From Chrysopilus asiliformis (Eukaryota > Arthropoda > Insecta > Diptera > Rhagionidae): 64,000 bases of DNA. Below are positions 11,629 to 23,889 of the stretch, in pieces. The notes under the pieces were generated by a model. It was not told where the DNA came from, did not search any database, and saw nothing but the letters and a program-made list of their open reading frames with translations. Position 1 is the first letter of the stretch; each line of letters begins with the position of its first letter. The translations under genes were made by a program, and so were the position numbers. The stretch spans positions 30,717,943 through 30,781,942 of the forward strand of contig OZ035962.1 in assembly GCA_964034945.1 (NCBI GenBank). The letters are read 5' to 3'.

Positions 11629-12456
11629 ACTGCAAGAGAAATGGGAATGATACTGGCACTTTTCTCGGTCGCAAGAAGTGGGAAAACCAAAACTTGTGCC
11701 GCGTATTCACTTCCAGCCCGATTAACCTCAAACTTTTTCTGCGGTCAGTCGGCCGTATTTATTAGCAAATTGCCGCGTCTTCAATAGAGGTTTTCTCTAA
11801 TGCGAGGTTCTAATAGAATTTCGACTATTCAAGCTAATTACCTGCTGGAAAATTAGAAAACTTTTAACCAGACAACAAGCGAAAGGCTGCGTGGAAATCT
11901 TTGACAAAAAAGAAAGAGGGAGCGGGTGGGGGGAGAACTGTCACATATCGTCTTTCTTAATTCGGCAACCTGTCAAGGAGTTGCATTTTCTGTACTAGAA
12001 TCGTCAGAGAAGTGGAGTAGATACTTAGTTCCAGGATCCACAAAGACCACTTTTTTATCATTTTTTGGGAAAACTGATTGGTGTGAACCTAAAATCAAAC
12101 GAGTGATGGTCAACCACGAAATATTACGTGGGCAAATCAGTTTTTCTAACAAACTGATACCCAACTGATTAGTGTGAATGGTCTGAAAAGAATCATATTT
12201 TATTTTTTGAGCCTAATGGAATAATAATGGAAAAATACGCTCACCCGCACTTTTTTAACTCTGCAATCAAAATGAATATAAACTTCTCACAAAAAACTGT
12301 AAGTAAAATAGAAAACTGACGCAGATGGGAAAACTGATTGATGTGGCTTCCACTTAAAATCGGCCATTGAACGATTGTTTAGTTTCATGGGATTAGGTCC
12401 CTACACTAATATCAAAGTGGGTGATACAATCGAGAAAGTGCCAACACACAGCAAAA
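11629..12456. promoter_or_regulatory. Divergent ABCE1-SRP68 intergenic promoter region
   Basis: 828 bp between two head-to-head housekeeping genes, both of the translation/targeting apparatus. No TATA box is obvious near either start codon, as expected for housekeeping promoters. The phrase GGGAAAACTGATTGRTGTG occurs twice (near 12067 and 12326), each followed within 10-20 bases by TAAAATC. This may be a small dispersed repeat. Exact start sites cannot be read from sequence. Confidence 0.4.
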
Positions 12457-14477
12457 ATGGTAGAAAATGTGACTGTTTCGCAGGAAAACCCCGAGAAAAC
12501 GGGCGAAACGGGGGAAAATCGACCTACAGAAGGACCAAAAGTATTCACCATCGAAAGTAAGTGATTTTAAATTGATAATCCAAAGTAGCTTCCCATTAAC
12601 GTAACCTAAATTGCCTTCATTGTTTGGCCCCATTTCGTTGCTATGACTCAAATTAATTCGACTCCTGTTCAGTTCTGCATTTAATTAGGGAAGCACAGCA
12701 GCAACATGGTCTCAGGCACGGTGACTATCAACGTTATCGCGGCTACTGTTCGCGAAGGGTCAAGCGATTGAGAAAGGCTTTGAAACTGCCACAAGGCGAT
12801 AAGCGACACTTCAAGCGGCGCGACGTGTCATTGGCGAATCTTACAGGGAAAAATGCGGATCGTCGCTTCATCCACATCCCCTTGATGCTAGCGGAAAGGG
12901 CTTGGTCCTACGCCATGCAGGTAATTAAGCAATTCCATACAAATTGGCCGTCGTTCATTTAAATAACATGAATTCCAGCTCCGTCAGGAGGCCAACACCG
13001 AACAGAGAAAGAAGTTCCACTTGGTGAGCAAATTACGCAAAGCCTGTGTGTATGCCCTTCAGTTGCAAGAACTCTGTAATGTAAGTAAATGACTTCTTCG
13101 AAAACCTCTGTATTAATCGCTGGATCACTATAGACTGACGCTTGCGACGCCCGAACAAAGCTAGAAGCGGAGGCGTATTTCGCTTGGATGCATGGCACTC
13201 TTCACTTTGAGCTGTCGCTGTGGAAAACAGCTGCCGAAAGCTTGAAGAAGGCCCAGGTTATCTACGAAAATTTAGGACAAGCACTCCCAGAAGAGGAACA
13301 AGGTCTGTACAAGGCCAAGGTTGACGAGTTGACTCCTAGTCTACGGTATTGCGCCTACAATATTGGTGATGGAGCATCCATTGACGATTTGTTGCAAATG
13401 CGTGCTGAAGGTCTACTGGAGAATCTCGACGACTTGGTCTCACAGACGAAAACCCAGAGTACTGAGGCTCTTCAAACTACCGAGTGGCGAGGCAGAAAGG
13501 TCACTGTTCGACCGGAGAAGGTTCGACTGTTCCTGCTCAGTATGCAAGAGTTGGACAAAAATCTTGAGAAGGCAAAGGACCAGGAAGTCAAGATCGAGCT
13601 CATCGAGAACATTCTGATGGACTGCAAGGATGCCATTGTCGCCGTGCGAGATGAGATGAAGCAGGATCCGAAATTGCGAGCAGCCGCTGCTGGACAATCA
13701 GTATCTGGTATGCAATATTTGCTGGCGTACTTGTCGTACGTTAGACTAGAACGTACAATAGCTAGGAATTTGTGTCTGGTGGCTCAGACCAAGAAAAACT
13801 TGGACGATCCAAATCAAAAGGACAAATCCGTGGAGGGGAAGAAGGTTCGTCCGCAAGATTTGACCCGTCTCTATGAGATCATTCTGCAGAACACTACAGA
13901 AATGTCGCAAATCAGCGGATTAGAAGAGGACACAAAATATCAATCGGAAGTGGAAACTTTAGCCACATCGTTTAAGTCATTCCGTTGCTACTATATAGCT
14001 CTCACTTTAGTTAGTTTCAAGAGATGGAAAGAAGCAGTCGCCATGTATGAACGATCAACGAAATATGCATCCGAAGCGCTCAAGACAAAACCGTCACAAT
14101 TTAATCTGCAGGACGATTTGAAGAAATTAATCAAAACAATTGACGGTTGCAAGTTCTCTGCTCAGGCGTACAGTGTGCTGGAAGATTCAGAGGATTCTGT
14201 TTCAACAGCCAAGGCATCGAAATCGGTGAAGCCCCTGTTTGAACGATTGTCCGAATATAAGGAGGATCAACAGTTGAATACCAAGAATCCGAATGTGTTT
14301 AAGATCACTCCGGAAATGCAACCGATTCCCTGCAAGCCGCTTTTCTTCGATTTGGCTTTAAATTTCGTCGAATTTCCCAATCTTGATGATAAACTCGATT
14401 CGCCTGGATCGAAAAAGGGGGCCGCTGGCATTTCTGGATTTGTTAAAGGATTCCTTGGCTGGGGTGGCCAAAAATAA
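12457..14477 (+). CDS. Srp68: Signal recognition particle subunit SRP68
   Basis: SRP68 forms a heterodimer with SRP72 on 7SL RNA and helps target ribosomes to the ER. Four exons in phase: 12457-12556, 12673-12920, 12979-13080 and 13134-14477, 597 residues. The exon 1/2 junction restores TIEILHLIREAQQQHGLRHG, the start of the RNA-binding domain, and HGDYQRYRGYCSRR follows. The acceptor at 12671-12672 was chosen over the nearer TTAG at 12686 because only it keeps the frame and the family sequence. The middle is helical, TPR-like and charged (LSLWKTAAESLKKAQ). The C-terminus carries the SRP72-binding stretch around FKITPEMQPIPCKPLFFDLA. Length is normal for flies. Confidence 0.96.
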
Positions 14478-14515
14478 ACAATTTCACTTGTGCATTGTGT
14501 TTTTTCCAGATTGAA

Positions 14516-14521
14516 AATAAA
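14516..14521 (+). terminator. Poly(A) signal of SRP68
   Basis: AATAAA 39 bases past the SRP68 stop, followed by a T-rich stretch. The EcKL gene ends on the other strand about 160 bp further on, so the two transcripts converge. Confidence 0.55.
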
Positions 14522-14677
14522 AGTTTTTGTTTACAGATTGCTGAAAATTTTTTCTTGGAAAGAAAAACTCAATTTTCATGTATGAAAAGCATGAAATTTA
14601 ATAAAGTTCAACAGATAACAAAAACAATCAAATATAAAAAATAATTATAACAAAAAAAATACTAAATACCGCTTGTT

Positions 14678-17600
14678 TCAAGTTCCGGAACTCAAGTTGA
14701 GGAATCCCTTTTGGTAAAATTCCAAGGCAATGTCTTTCATTCTGGAATGATATTCGGACGTAAGCTTTTGGGCGACGTTTTCCTCCTGTGTCGACGTTTT
14801 TAGATCACTCAGCGTTACTTCATCTAAATTCGGTATGTTTTCTGGATCGAAGGTTACCGCAGGTAAAACCCACATGCAGACCGCTAGCCCGTAAAGGACA
14901 TTCGAGTAAAACTGTTGGGTAATGCTGTCGACGCTGTAGACTCCTTTCAACACTTCCAATTCATTCAAATGATTGGGTCGGAAGTACTCATCCAAATTGG
15001 ATATCAACGATGTACTGTACGTCCTTAAAATATCCTTGAGACAACTCTCTCTTATATTCCGCTTTGTGCTCGTGTAGATAAAATGCAAAATATCGAAAAT
15101 GGGTGAAGCATATCTCATTGCTTGCAAATCGATAAACTTGACTGCACAAACACGGCCTTCCTCGTCCTTTTTGAACATCAAATTATTAACCCAGAGATCA
15201 CCATGGCAGACCACGTCAAATGACTCTTTTTCCTGCGTCACGTAGCCACGGATAATTTCATATAGTTTGCTTTGTAAATTCTCAATAAGTCTTATGGGTT
15301 CCGACAAGCTACCATCGCCATTGGATAGCCGCAAACTTCTCAGCGACTCTCTGATCGATGTCTCCAGTACTGTGCGATAGAAGTCATCTGCCTCGGAACA
15401 GTAAACGATTTCATTGATAAATTTTTTATTGCTTAGAAATTTTTGATTGTCCTTGTGCTTAATGAAAATCGATGCTGCATGGCAGTTGGCCAGCTCCTAC
15501 TTAAGTTAAATGAATATAAACCTTCAATGAGTGGTTAAAATCGATATGAATTTCGATAAATTAGATAAATGTACCTTCATAACAAGTTGGCAATGATTTA
15601 GTCCCAAACCAGCTAAACGATCCTCCATCTTGAAGCCAGATCTGATTAAATCCTCCAGGATGATGAGTTCTCCGTATTGATCGACGCCGGCGAAATAGCA
15701 TTTGGGATAAGGCAAGTTTGAGTTAATTTGCCTAAGCATTGGGATGATGTATGTGTAAGCATTAATTTCGTTGTTAAAAGCTTCTTCGCATCGATAGAGA
15801 GATCGACGCGATCTACTGGCGATCTGCCTTTTTACGATCAACGATAAGTTACTCTCTGAAAGCAAAAATAATAACTATTTGAATTACTCGATCAAATGAC
15901 TTTTTAATATTATTTGAAAATTTTGGGGCTGTCATCGGTTATATTAGAATATTTTTGCTTCTATCGAAACGATTTCTATTCAAGTAGTATTGAATTTAAA
16001 TGAAAACAATCGGAAAAGATTTTTTGGGACGAGTGGGCAGAGAGACGAGAAATTTATCACAATTGTGTAATGTGTTTTCCTTGAGTAAATTTACTCTGCG
16101 ACAGATGAAAAAATCGCAGAATAAATTTTGAATAAAATTCGCGGAGAAAAAATTGGGGCCTTACCCTATTTAGGCTCTAAAGGTTCTAGGACTTAAAAAT
16201 ATTAAGTTGTCTCGCTTGAATTTCATGAAAATCTGGCAAAATTCTAATCTAACCTCGATTTGCTACAAAGGTATGGAAGTTACAAGAACCAAAAGGTTAA
16301 CGTCTTTCCTTAAACCTATATCAATATCGAATATTGTCACAATAATATATGAATAGGTAAAAAAAATACAAAGTTATCACCTTGTGGTTTACATCAATGT
16401 TCATAAAACCATGTCAACATCGGTTTTTACCGCAGATTTGTGGTCAACCAAATTTAATCAGTATTAAAGCTTCAACAACTTGTTGCCTAAAGAATGTCGT
16501 AAATATAAAATCAACGCTATAAGAAAATTGTATTTTTAGAACCTTATTGATTGGGTTGGGTGTAAATGATTCTTTTAAACGGAGAAAACAGACAAATATT
16601 TGAAACTGAATTTGAACTAACATTTAAACATACTTCTTTTAAAAATTTAAATTTTTTCTTACAAAATAACATTTTTCCAACTTTAATATAACCTCTACTA
16701 TAAATAAAAATTTTCATTAAAAAATCCTTGAAAGCAAACACTCTTTGTTCAATTTTAAATGAAAACTTAAAAGTCAAGGCCACACAACAATGTAGTGGAA
16801 ATTTAATTATTTTTTATTGATCTCATGAATCACGCAATGTGGAAAAATAGTGCAGGAAAACTTGACAAGTTTGCAAGGTCAAATGATAAAAATAATTTCC
16901 ATTGCACTTCTTTAATCTTCTTACGTGAGTTTGAATTTACATTTGCCACCCATATAAATCAGAAGAGTGTCATCTAAGTGGGTCTCAGCAACAATGTACA
17001 ATTCAACTATGAATCCAACTCTCCTCCCCTTCAAGGTTAAGATAATGTAACTTCCGTTTCGCTTAGTCTCAGTTCGGAAAATTATGGTCACAAACTAATT
17101 GAGGTTTATGTAACAATAGTTCAATGCTAAATGATGTGAAATATTTAACCGAGCCGAGACAAATTGATAGATGAAATTACATGTCACACTAGAATTTATG
17201 CTAATTAATAAATAATATTGATATAAAGAAATTTTGGATTGCGTTAGAATAAATATTTCAATAAACAAAGTCTAATACTTAATTGATGTGCAATTATTAA
17301 AAGCTTTAATTTAGCTTGCCTTCATATCTGTTTGTTTGTTTGGCTGTCCGTCTGTGTGTGAGAATCAAACCTTGTATTCTAATTTTGATTGACTTGAAAT
17401 TTACGTCAGTCCGATGACAATATAATATTTTCACTACTTCGTATTTGTAAGGATAAGTGTAGGTCCAGTAAGGACAATGTGATTATTCTTTTCCTAAAAT
17501 TTTCAGGAAAAAAATCTCATCTGGGGGTTTTTGGGGTCGCTGAATCCGATTTTGGCATTAAAAAAATTTGTAAGAGTAACGGAAAGAAAATAACGTGATC

Positions 17601-18010
17601 ATCCTTTCCTCAAATTTTCCGGAAAAATCTCATCTGGAAGTTTTTTTTGGTACTGTGTATCAGAAATAAAAACGAGATAAAAGTATGAAAAATAAAATAT
17701 ATATTTATCTCGCTTTTATTTCTGAAATTATGTGCAATACCAAAAAATTATTTTTTTCTTTTTTAGTGCATTGTAGTAAGTAAAAAAAAAATTTTAATAA
17801 CGAATTTACACCTTGATTATTGCTTGAGAGAATTATCACTTTTTTAACAACAGACATGTAATTATCTCCGGGAGTGCTACCACGTAAACAACGAATATTT
17901 TGTATCTCCGTAAAGTCTGTTGTTCCGCTGAACCGTAAAATCTCTTGCAAATTATCGGGATCTTCTGCAAGTTCATTATCGTCATCGTCATCAATGCTTC
18001 CTGATGCCAT
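14678..18010 (-). CDS. EcKL (CHK/ecdysteroid kinase-like) small-molecule kinase
   Basis: Member of the insect EcKinase/DUF1679 aminoglycoside-phosphotransferase-like family, whose members phosphorylate ecdysteroids or xenobiotics. Three exons join in phase: 17812-18010, 15575-15855 and 14678-15496, 432 residues. Exon 1 (MASGSIDDDDDNELAED..) contains STPGDNYMSVVKKV, the glycine-loop equivalent. Exon 2 has SLIVKRQ (the ATP Lys) and CEEAFNNEINAY. Exon 3 has the catalytic loop CHGDLWVNNLMF and the metal-binding VKFIDLQAMRYASPIFDI. The short ORFs that continue past exon 1 are intron read-through. The roughly 2-kb first intron is long for this window and contains repeat sequence and a hairpin. Substrate cannot be predicted. 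A 5' exon carrying only UTR is possible. Confidence 0.9.
17478..17741. repeat. Repeat block with a hairpin in EcKL intron 1
   Basis: A phrase of the type TTTTCAGGAAAAAAATCTCATCTGG occurs twice in direct orientation, near 17478-17525 and 17594-17636. It is followed by a strong inverted repeat: TCAGAAATAAAAACGAGAT at 17660 pairs with the arm ending at 17725, with outer arms reaching 17649 and 17741. Upstream, at 17337-17362, is a TTTG/CTGTCCGTCTGTG phrase like the one in the 61.77-kb element. This is probably a decayed transposon end. Confidence 0.55.
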
Positions 18011-18743
18011 GTGGCAAAATCAATCACTTTGAATAACGGATTTTATTTGAATTCACGAAAAATCTCACTAATTCGTTATAACCGGTAACTTTGAATTCCC
18101 AACCTTTGCACGTTTTTCAAAGTTTAACCGAAATTTACTCCTTCCTGATGAAGCCACACATCATATATCACAATAATTTACACGTGATACAATTCAAATT
18201 CGAAAAATTATAACGAATCCAATCGAAACCGACTAATAGAGAGCCAACCGTTCGATTATCTATCGGTAATTGCAAAATCTTTTCCTTTTATGGATAATGC
18301 AAAACTAATGCTGATCTAGTCAAACTCTCTGAGTATGTTGAGGAGCGTGCGACGTCTTACATCACTTTCATTTTCCGGCTATGATAGAAAATCGACTTGG
18401 TGACACGATAAACTGCACTAAATGCAAACTAGCGGCTGTATTCTGGTCGTGTGCTTGTAGAACTATTTATTCAACTGGACACTCTTAATTATTTGTTGCA
18501 AATTTCAATGATTGAAGGAAAGAGTTGAGTGTAAATTTGAGTGAAGTTTTCGTAAAAATAGATTTTGTTTAAAAGTACGAGTATGTTTTTTTTTTAATAT
18601 TTGGCTTGGTTTTCCTTGTTTTCTATGGTTATCACGTCCTTCCCCACTAATAGATAAAATTGTTTTTAGTTTAAAGCTTAAAGACTTTAGCGTCCAGAAT
18701 TCCTGTTTTTACTGCGTATAATAATAAAGATATTTTTTAAATA
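18011..18743. promoter_or_regulatory. Upstream region of EcKL, nothing specific recognised
   Basis: AT-rich sequence 5' of the EcKL start. It would hold the EcKL promoter, but no convincing TATA/initiator pair was seen. Confidence 0.3.
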
Positions 18744-19079
18744 CAGATAAACCTCCTACAACGCGGTAGTCAGGTTACTAGAAAATGCCGCGTTGTAGGA
18801 AACACTAACTCCATATAAAAATGGGGGCTCGATTCTTAATAATAGAAAACTGGAGTACATCTTATATTTTTTTCATTTGTTTTTTAGGCTGTGCGTCGTT
18901 GCAATTGCATAAAAATTACATAAAATTTTTAATGCGAAGATCGCGAATATTTCGCGTTGTGGGAGGTCTGCGTTTACATGAAAAATATAATTTATAAACC
19001 GCATAATCGCGTTGTAATTGAAAATTTCCGCATTTTTCAACCGCGTTGTAAAGGTACCGCAATGTAGGATATTTACCTG
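18744..19079. mobile_element. 336-bp pogo/Tigger-like MITE
   Basis: Inverted ends CAGATAAACCTCCTACAACG at 18744 and the complement of CAGGTAAATATCCTACATTG ending at 19079, flanked by TA (18742-18743, 19080-19081). CAG termini with a TA duplication fit the pogo/Tigger group. The motif CCGCGTTGTA recurs inside. Non-coding. Confidence 0.75.
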
Positions 19080-19854
19080 TATTATAAAGATTTTCTAAAT
19101 TCAGCAGTTGAGTTTTTGAACCGCGCGTTTTAACAAGCAGTATGCAGAAGACCAAATTCTTTGAAAAATGTTCCCTTGTGATTTTTAAAAAGAGTTCCTG
19201 CAAATTAAAAACTTTTACAACAATTTTAAGTGTCTTTGAGCGATTGATTTAACAAAAGAATTTGTAGGAAACCCAATAAAACCAATTTTCACTCAAAAAA
19301 CTGCTCAAACGTTTCCCATGAATCTTCTTATAAATTTGCTTTTCTAACGGTGTAACAGCAATGACCTTGAAATTGCGAAGTAATGCAGAAATTGCACTTG
19401 GCTTCAATTCGAAGTAGACACCACGCCCCTCTACATTATTTGATGTCATGCCAGTTCTAACCAAGTCCCATCAGTGAACATCAACAGAGCTGTCTATAGG
19501 TAGGTGTTAGAATAACGTTGAGCGCGAGTGCTCGGCAATGAATTTTCCTCAAGTGCATTTTATCGAGCTTTGTCTGAATTTCTTTTTTTGCTTTTAACCA
19601 TGTTGCAAGAAAAATAAATAATAGATGCTTGTATACGAGTGTGTGTGAGAGATGCATTTTCATTCAATTCGAGTTGCATTTTATGACTAATTTTATGACT
19701 ATTTCCCGGGAAGGACGAAGTCTCTATGCAACTGCGGGGAGCTCCAGCAAAATGTATAGATATGGAGTTTGTACATATTAGCCAGATGTGTATTTTGATT
19801 AATGGTGTGATGTCATTTATATTATAGGGTTACCCCATCGAATCAATTTAAACG

Positions 19855-20281
19855 TTTGATGACCTTCACCTAGATTCGATTAATGGCCAAGTGCAATTGT
19901 CTCAAATAGTGTAGAGAAATTTAATTGCGTGCACTTGATACAGAACATATAGTCGTATATATATATAACATAGAGGATATAGAGATACAATCCATAGGTA
20001 CATAGATCCAAGCCAAAACTGCGGTAGCCGAATGATTTCCATTCCATCTATCTATTTATCGCCTGTTCTATATAAAAAGAAATCTCTTTTTGATGACCTT
20101 CACCTAGATTCGATTAATGGCCAAGTGCAATTGTCTCAAATAGTGTAGAGAAATTTAATTGCGTGCACTTGATACAGAACATATAGTCGTATATATATAT
20201 AACATAGAGGATATAGAGATACAATCCATAGGTACATAGATCCAAGCCAAAACTGCGGTAGCCGAATGATTTCCATTCCAT
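19855..20281. repeat. 193-bp near-tandem duplication with filler DNA at the junction
   Basis: The block at 19855-20047 is repeated at 20089-20281 and looks identical by eye, offset 234 bp. The 41-bp junction between copies is not derived from either flank: it matches sequence at 21455-21504. The repeat has no coding content; the frame at 20114-20299 is incidental. Confidence 0.9.
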
Positions 20282-21454
20282 GCTTGTTGACTTTTCCACC
20301 TTTAATGCAAAATGTTTGTTTGTTTATTAGCTTTTCAATAGGCGCAATGAGAACTGTGAAGGCTGGGAAATCTTTGAGATTTTCTGAAACGACTGTCGTT
20401 TACCCTCTTTCTGGTTCGCCCTCTACCCCATAACATGCTAAAAACTTGGACTGTAGAAATTGTCTATCTGATAGATTTTTGATTTAGAAATGAAATATCA
20501 ATAAAGTTTTCCGTTTGACCAGAGTTTAAAGAGCGCGGGAGTAGGGGAAACGTGCTCCTTTAGAAAAATCTTAACATTGGCCCAATTCGACTGGCACGAG
20601 TTGTAAAATTTATTTATGGCAATGTCAGTATTTGACGGCAACAGTAAGATGCAGGCCATATGCATTAATAAAACTATTAGTAACACATTGCACTATGCAT
20701 CGTTAGTTCGCGTTTAGACCACATGACCAATTTGATCATGCATTTGAATTTTGAAATTATCATCCGTTGTCGTCGGTCGTATCGAAAGTGATTTTATCTT
20801 TGTGTTTTCACGATATTACACCTTAATCACCAACGCGACATTTAATAAAGTCCGAGCATATACAGAAAATGTGGATTTTTATCGATTTGATCGCACCGAC
20901 TTGATTTGCATATAAATTTCCTGTAGCTACATTGTAAAAATAATCAAATGACGTGTAACATTAAATTTTCCATTGCCTTTTAGCTAACCGCACACCAATC
21001 GAAGATTTATTAGACTAGACTTGGATTATAAGTAAAATCGATCGAAATGCGAATTATTGCATCGCTTTAACGATTTTACATCACCCGCAGCAAAAACCGC
21101 CATCGAAAGAACAGAATAGAACGTATATAAAATCGACAAAATACAAGTCCGGGGGCATAAATCACTCAGATAGGAGGTGAAGTGAACTAAATTATTTTTA
21201 TGTTTATCTAATTTGTAATTATATTCACTTGGACATATATTTTTTTACTGGAAACGGCCTCATTTTTTATGGAAAAACATATATTAATAGTGGCAATGAA
21301 AAACTAAAATCATTAAAAGCAAAGCTTTAATGTGATCAAGGCTTTTGATTTTAAGAATATTTGAATTGAAAATCTTGATCTAAAAAAATCAAATGTTTTT
21401 CTTTAAAAAATCTCACAACAAATTTGTAGATTTATTCTAATTCGATAGATAGCA
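20282..21454. other. Intergenic, possible TATA element near 21125
   Basis: No gene seen. TATATAAAATCG near 21124-21135 is followed about 40 bases on by ATCACTCAGAT. This could be a core promoter, but no coding frame follows within 1 kb, so it is left unassigned. Confidence 0.3.
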
Positions 21455-21504
21455 CCATCTATCTATTTATCGCCTGTTCTATATAAAAAGAAATCTCTTT
21501 TTGA
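21455..21504 (+). repeat. Source copy of the filler found in the 20.05-kb junction
   Basis: About 50 bases, starting CCATCTATCTATTTATCGCC and ending CTCTTTTTGA, match the segment from about 20044 to 20093, which spans the junction between the two 193-bp copies. Confidence 0.85.
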
Positions 21505-21689
21505 CTGTACTAATTTTCACTTACCGATAACCTGTTTCAAAAGAAGGCCAGTACCACGGAAACTCACCTTAACCCCTTTTAAAAATAGTATAATTATTAG
21601 GTTATAGGGAAATTTTACACAAAATTTCATATCACTACCCTTTCCCAACTAGCCCGCAAAGAGGAAGAAGCGTCTATACAGGGATCTTA

Positions 21690-21879
21690 CTATTTTATAA
21701 TGGGGATCTGTGACTATCATTAAAATAGTTAATTTCAATTACAAAAATAGACAATTTAAGCATAAAATAGTAAATTTCACTATTAAGTAGTTAAATTTAT
21801 TATACAAATATCCGATTTTGACAATTTCTGTAATTGAAATTACCTATTTTAGTAATTACGATTCCCCATTATAAAATAG
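21690..21879. mobile_element. 190-bp MITE with TTA duplication
   Basis: Perfect inverted ends CTATTTTATAATGGGGA at 21690-21706 and 21863-21879, flanked by TTA (21687-21689, 21880-21882). TTA fits the TWA pattern of PIF/Harbinger MITEs. The interior is AT-rich with repeated AAATAGT phrases. Non-coding. Confidence 0.75.
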
Positions 21880-21973
21880 TTAGATTTACAATTTTTTCTT
21901 TAAATGTAGGCGACATAAGTGCTATGATAATCCTTTAGTGATCTGCAAAAATTCCACTGGCGCACGTTGGGGC

Positions 21974-23889
21974 CAAAGTGCTATTCGGCGGCCAAAAATA
22001 CAAATGTTGAGTTCTGCCTTTGAAGGATTTCGGTTATGTCATTGCGTTGAGAATTCTTAGGAAATTAGAAATCCAAAAGGACACTCTCCTGGGACAAGTA
22101 ATTTCCGAACGCCATGGGGTCAAAGTTGGTAAAAATTCTGGTTTTTTCAATTTTCGAATTTTCAACAAATTTTTTGAACTTTGTTAAGTCACTTAATACA
22201 GAAAAATCGATTTTATCATCAACCTGAGGACATATTTAGGCAATTATAATAAAAATTAAAAATTTGTAGTACTACATTTTTTTTCTTGAAATTGTTATCC
22301 CGGAATTCTGGGCATTCTAAAAATACTATTTTTTTCGCGAAATTTTGTATATATATGGCTCTGCAAAAAATGTACCGGCTTGTACCGGCCAGGCGTCAGT
22401 TGGACATGATAGCCAAGGTCAATACCTTTCAAAATATCCATATTTCATCTGCTACTACCTGCAACTCTGGTCACCGTAAGCAAAAGTCTGATTTCTTACA
22501 TATTATTTTTAAAAAAATGTCTTACTTTGTCATAACAAAGAACAAAGATTTTTCGTTTTATAAGCTAGGAAATTGTTTTAATTATTTTTAATATACATTA
22601 AAGCGGAATATTTTACATACCAGCATATAGTGAAACCATTAAATGTCACCCTTCTTGACAGTAAAACCGTTTAAAACTGGTAATCTTATCCTATAATATA
22701 ATACGAGAAATGACTGCACAACGATCTCGAAAACCCGCCTAACGATTTTCACGAAACTTGGTGGTAAGGGATTTTCGGGGACAAGGAATCGATCTACATA
22801 GGTCTCACCTCTGACAAAATTCCCCTCGATACCCCTCGCCTGGTATCTTCGCATTGGGTGGTCCGATCTTAATGAAACTTTACGGTATTACTAAAGGGGC
22901 TAAGGGCTTTCGATTTTTCCACTACAAACCTAACTTTCCCCTCCCCTCGGGGTATCGTGTCTTCGAATTACGTGAAGGTATCTTAATGAAAATTCGCAAT
23001 ATTGCTGGGGAGTAAGGTTTTGCGATATGCATTCTAAATATATCACTTTTTAGATATCTATCGGCAGCGATAAATAGTAATTACAAAACAATCAAGTTCC
23101 CTCAACCTCATTATACGAATCATGTTGCAATTACAATCGGATTCAATTATTCAGTGACAGATGCAGAAGGAGAATTTTGGTTTCGCCGAGCATGGCTCGG
23201 TCTTCCTGGTACTATGAATAATTAGATCAATAAAAATCAATATCTTAGATATACATATGTACATATGTATATATGTTACAACAGAATATTAAGAAATTTA
23301 CATTAATTCGACGATTGAAAGTTATATTATCGGTGCTTTCATGCAAGCAGGGAATAAATCCAGACAAATCCGAATCATATGCCAAGTCCACAGCTGATTT
23401 GTATAATAGACATTACAATTGGAGAAATATGTCTGCAACAATGCATAAAGTGCTTTTCCATGGCAAGCTGATAATTGAAAAAAGCATTTTACCACTTGGG
23501 GAGCTTTCAGAAGAAGCTCAGGAATCGAAAAATAAAGACTACAAAACCAAAAAAATATTACAACAACAAATATTACAGTTTTGATTATTTTATCATATAG
23601 GGTATTAAAGTTACTCGTATTCGATTTTCATGTACTGACGACATATGTAAAATGGCATTCTAAATATTTTCGTCATTAATGATTTTTTCTGTACGACCAA
23701 CCGTTCTCGAGATTTTGGTAATTTTTGATTTCAAATGCAGATGGGTGGGGAAGAAAAGGGGAGGGGGTGATCAAATTGTGAGGAAATAAAGCTTGGATAT
23801 TTATCTAGCCAACAAAAAAAACCCCATTCAAAAATATTGATCCGTTCAAAAGTTATGTATTTTTGGCCGCCGAATGGCACTTTGGCCCC
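21974..23889. mobile_element. Decayed DNA transposon bounded by inverted repeats
   Basis: GGGGCCAAAGTGCTATTCGG and about 14 further bases (21974 onward) recur inverted, with one change, ending at 23889. Between them lie about 1.9 kb with no intact frame, but with a recognisable transposon-protein fragment at 23273-23584. Phrases such as CGAAACTTGGTGGTAAGGG and CCCCTCGGGGTATCG near 22740-22960 look like old repeat DNA. Clear target duplications were not found, so the true ends may lie slightly outside. Confidence 0.55.
23273..23584 (+). pseudogene. Fragment of a transposon-encoded protein
   Basis: The frame contains MSATMHKVLFHGKLIIEK and LPLGELSEEAQESKNKDYK. This resembles, from memory, the HK-[IV]-L-[IV]-H-G ... 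LPIG-LSEEAQEARNKD signature of a protein found in many copies in arthropod and cnidarian genomes. Upstream codons (RLKVILSVLSCKQGINPDK) also fit that protein. There is no start region or downstream continuation. It lies inside the inverted-repeat block, so it is read as a relic, not a gene. Confidence 0.5.

Noticed and set aside
22639..22854. 71-codon minus frame with an RGIEGNFVRGETY stretch
   Set aside because: Lies in old repeat-like DNA inside the 21974-23889 block. The phrase comes from the repeat, not a gene.
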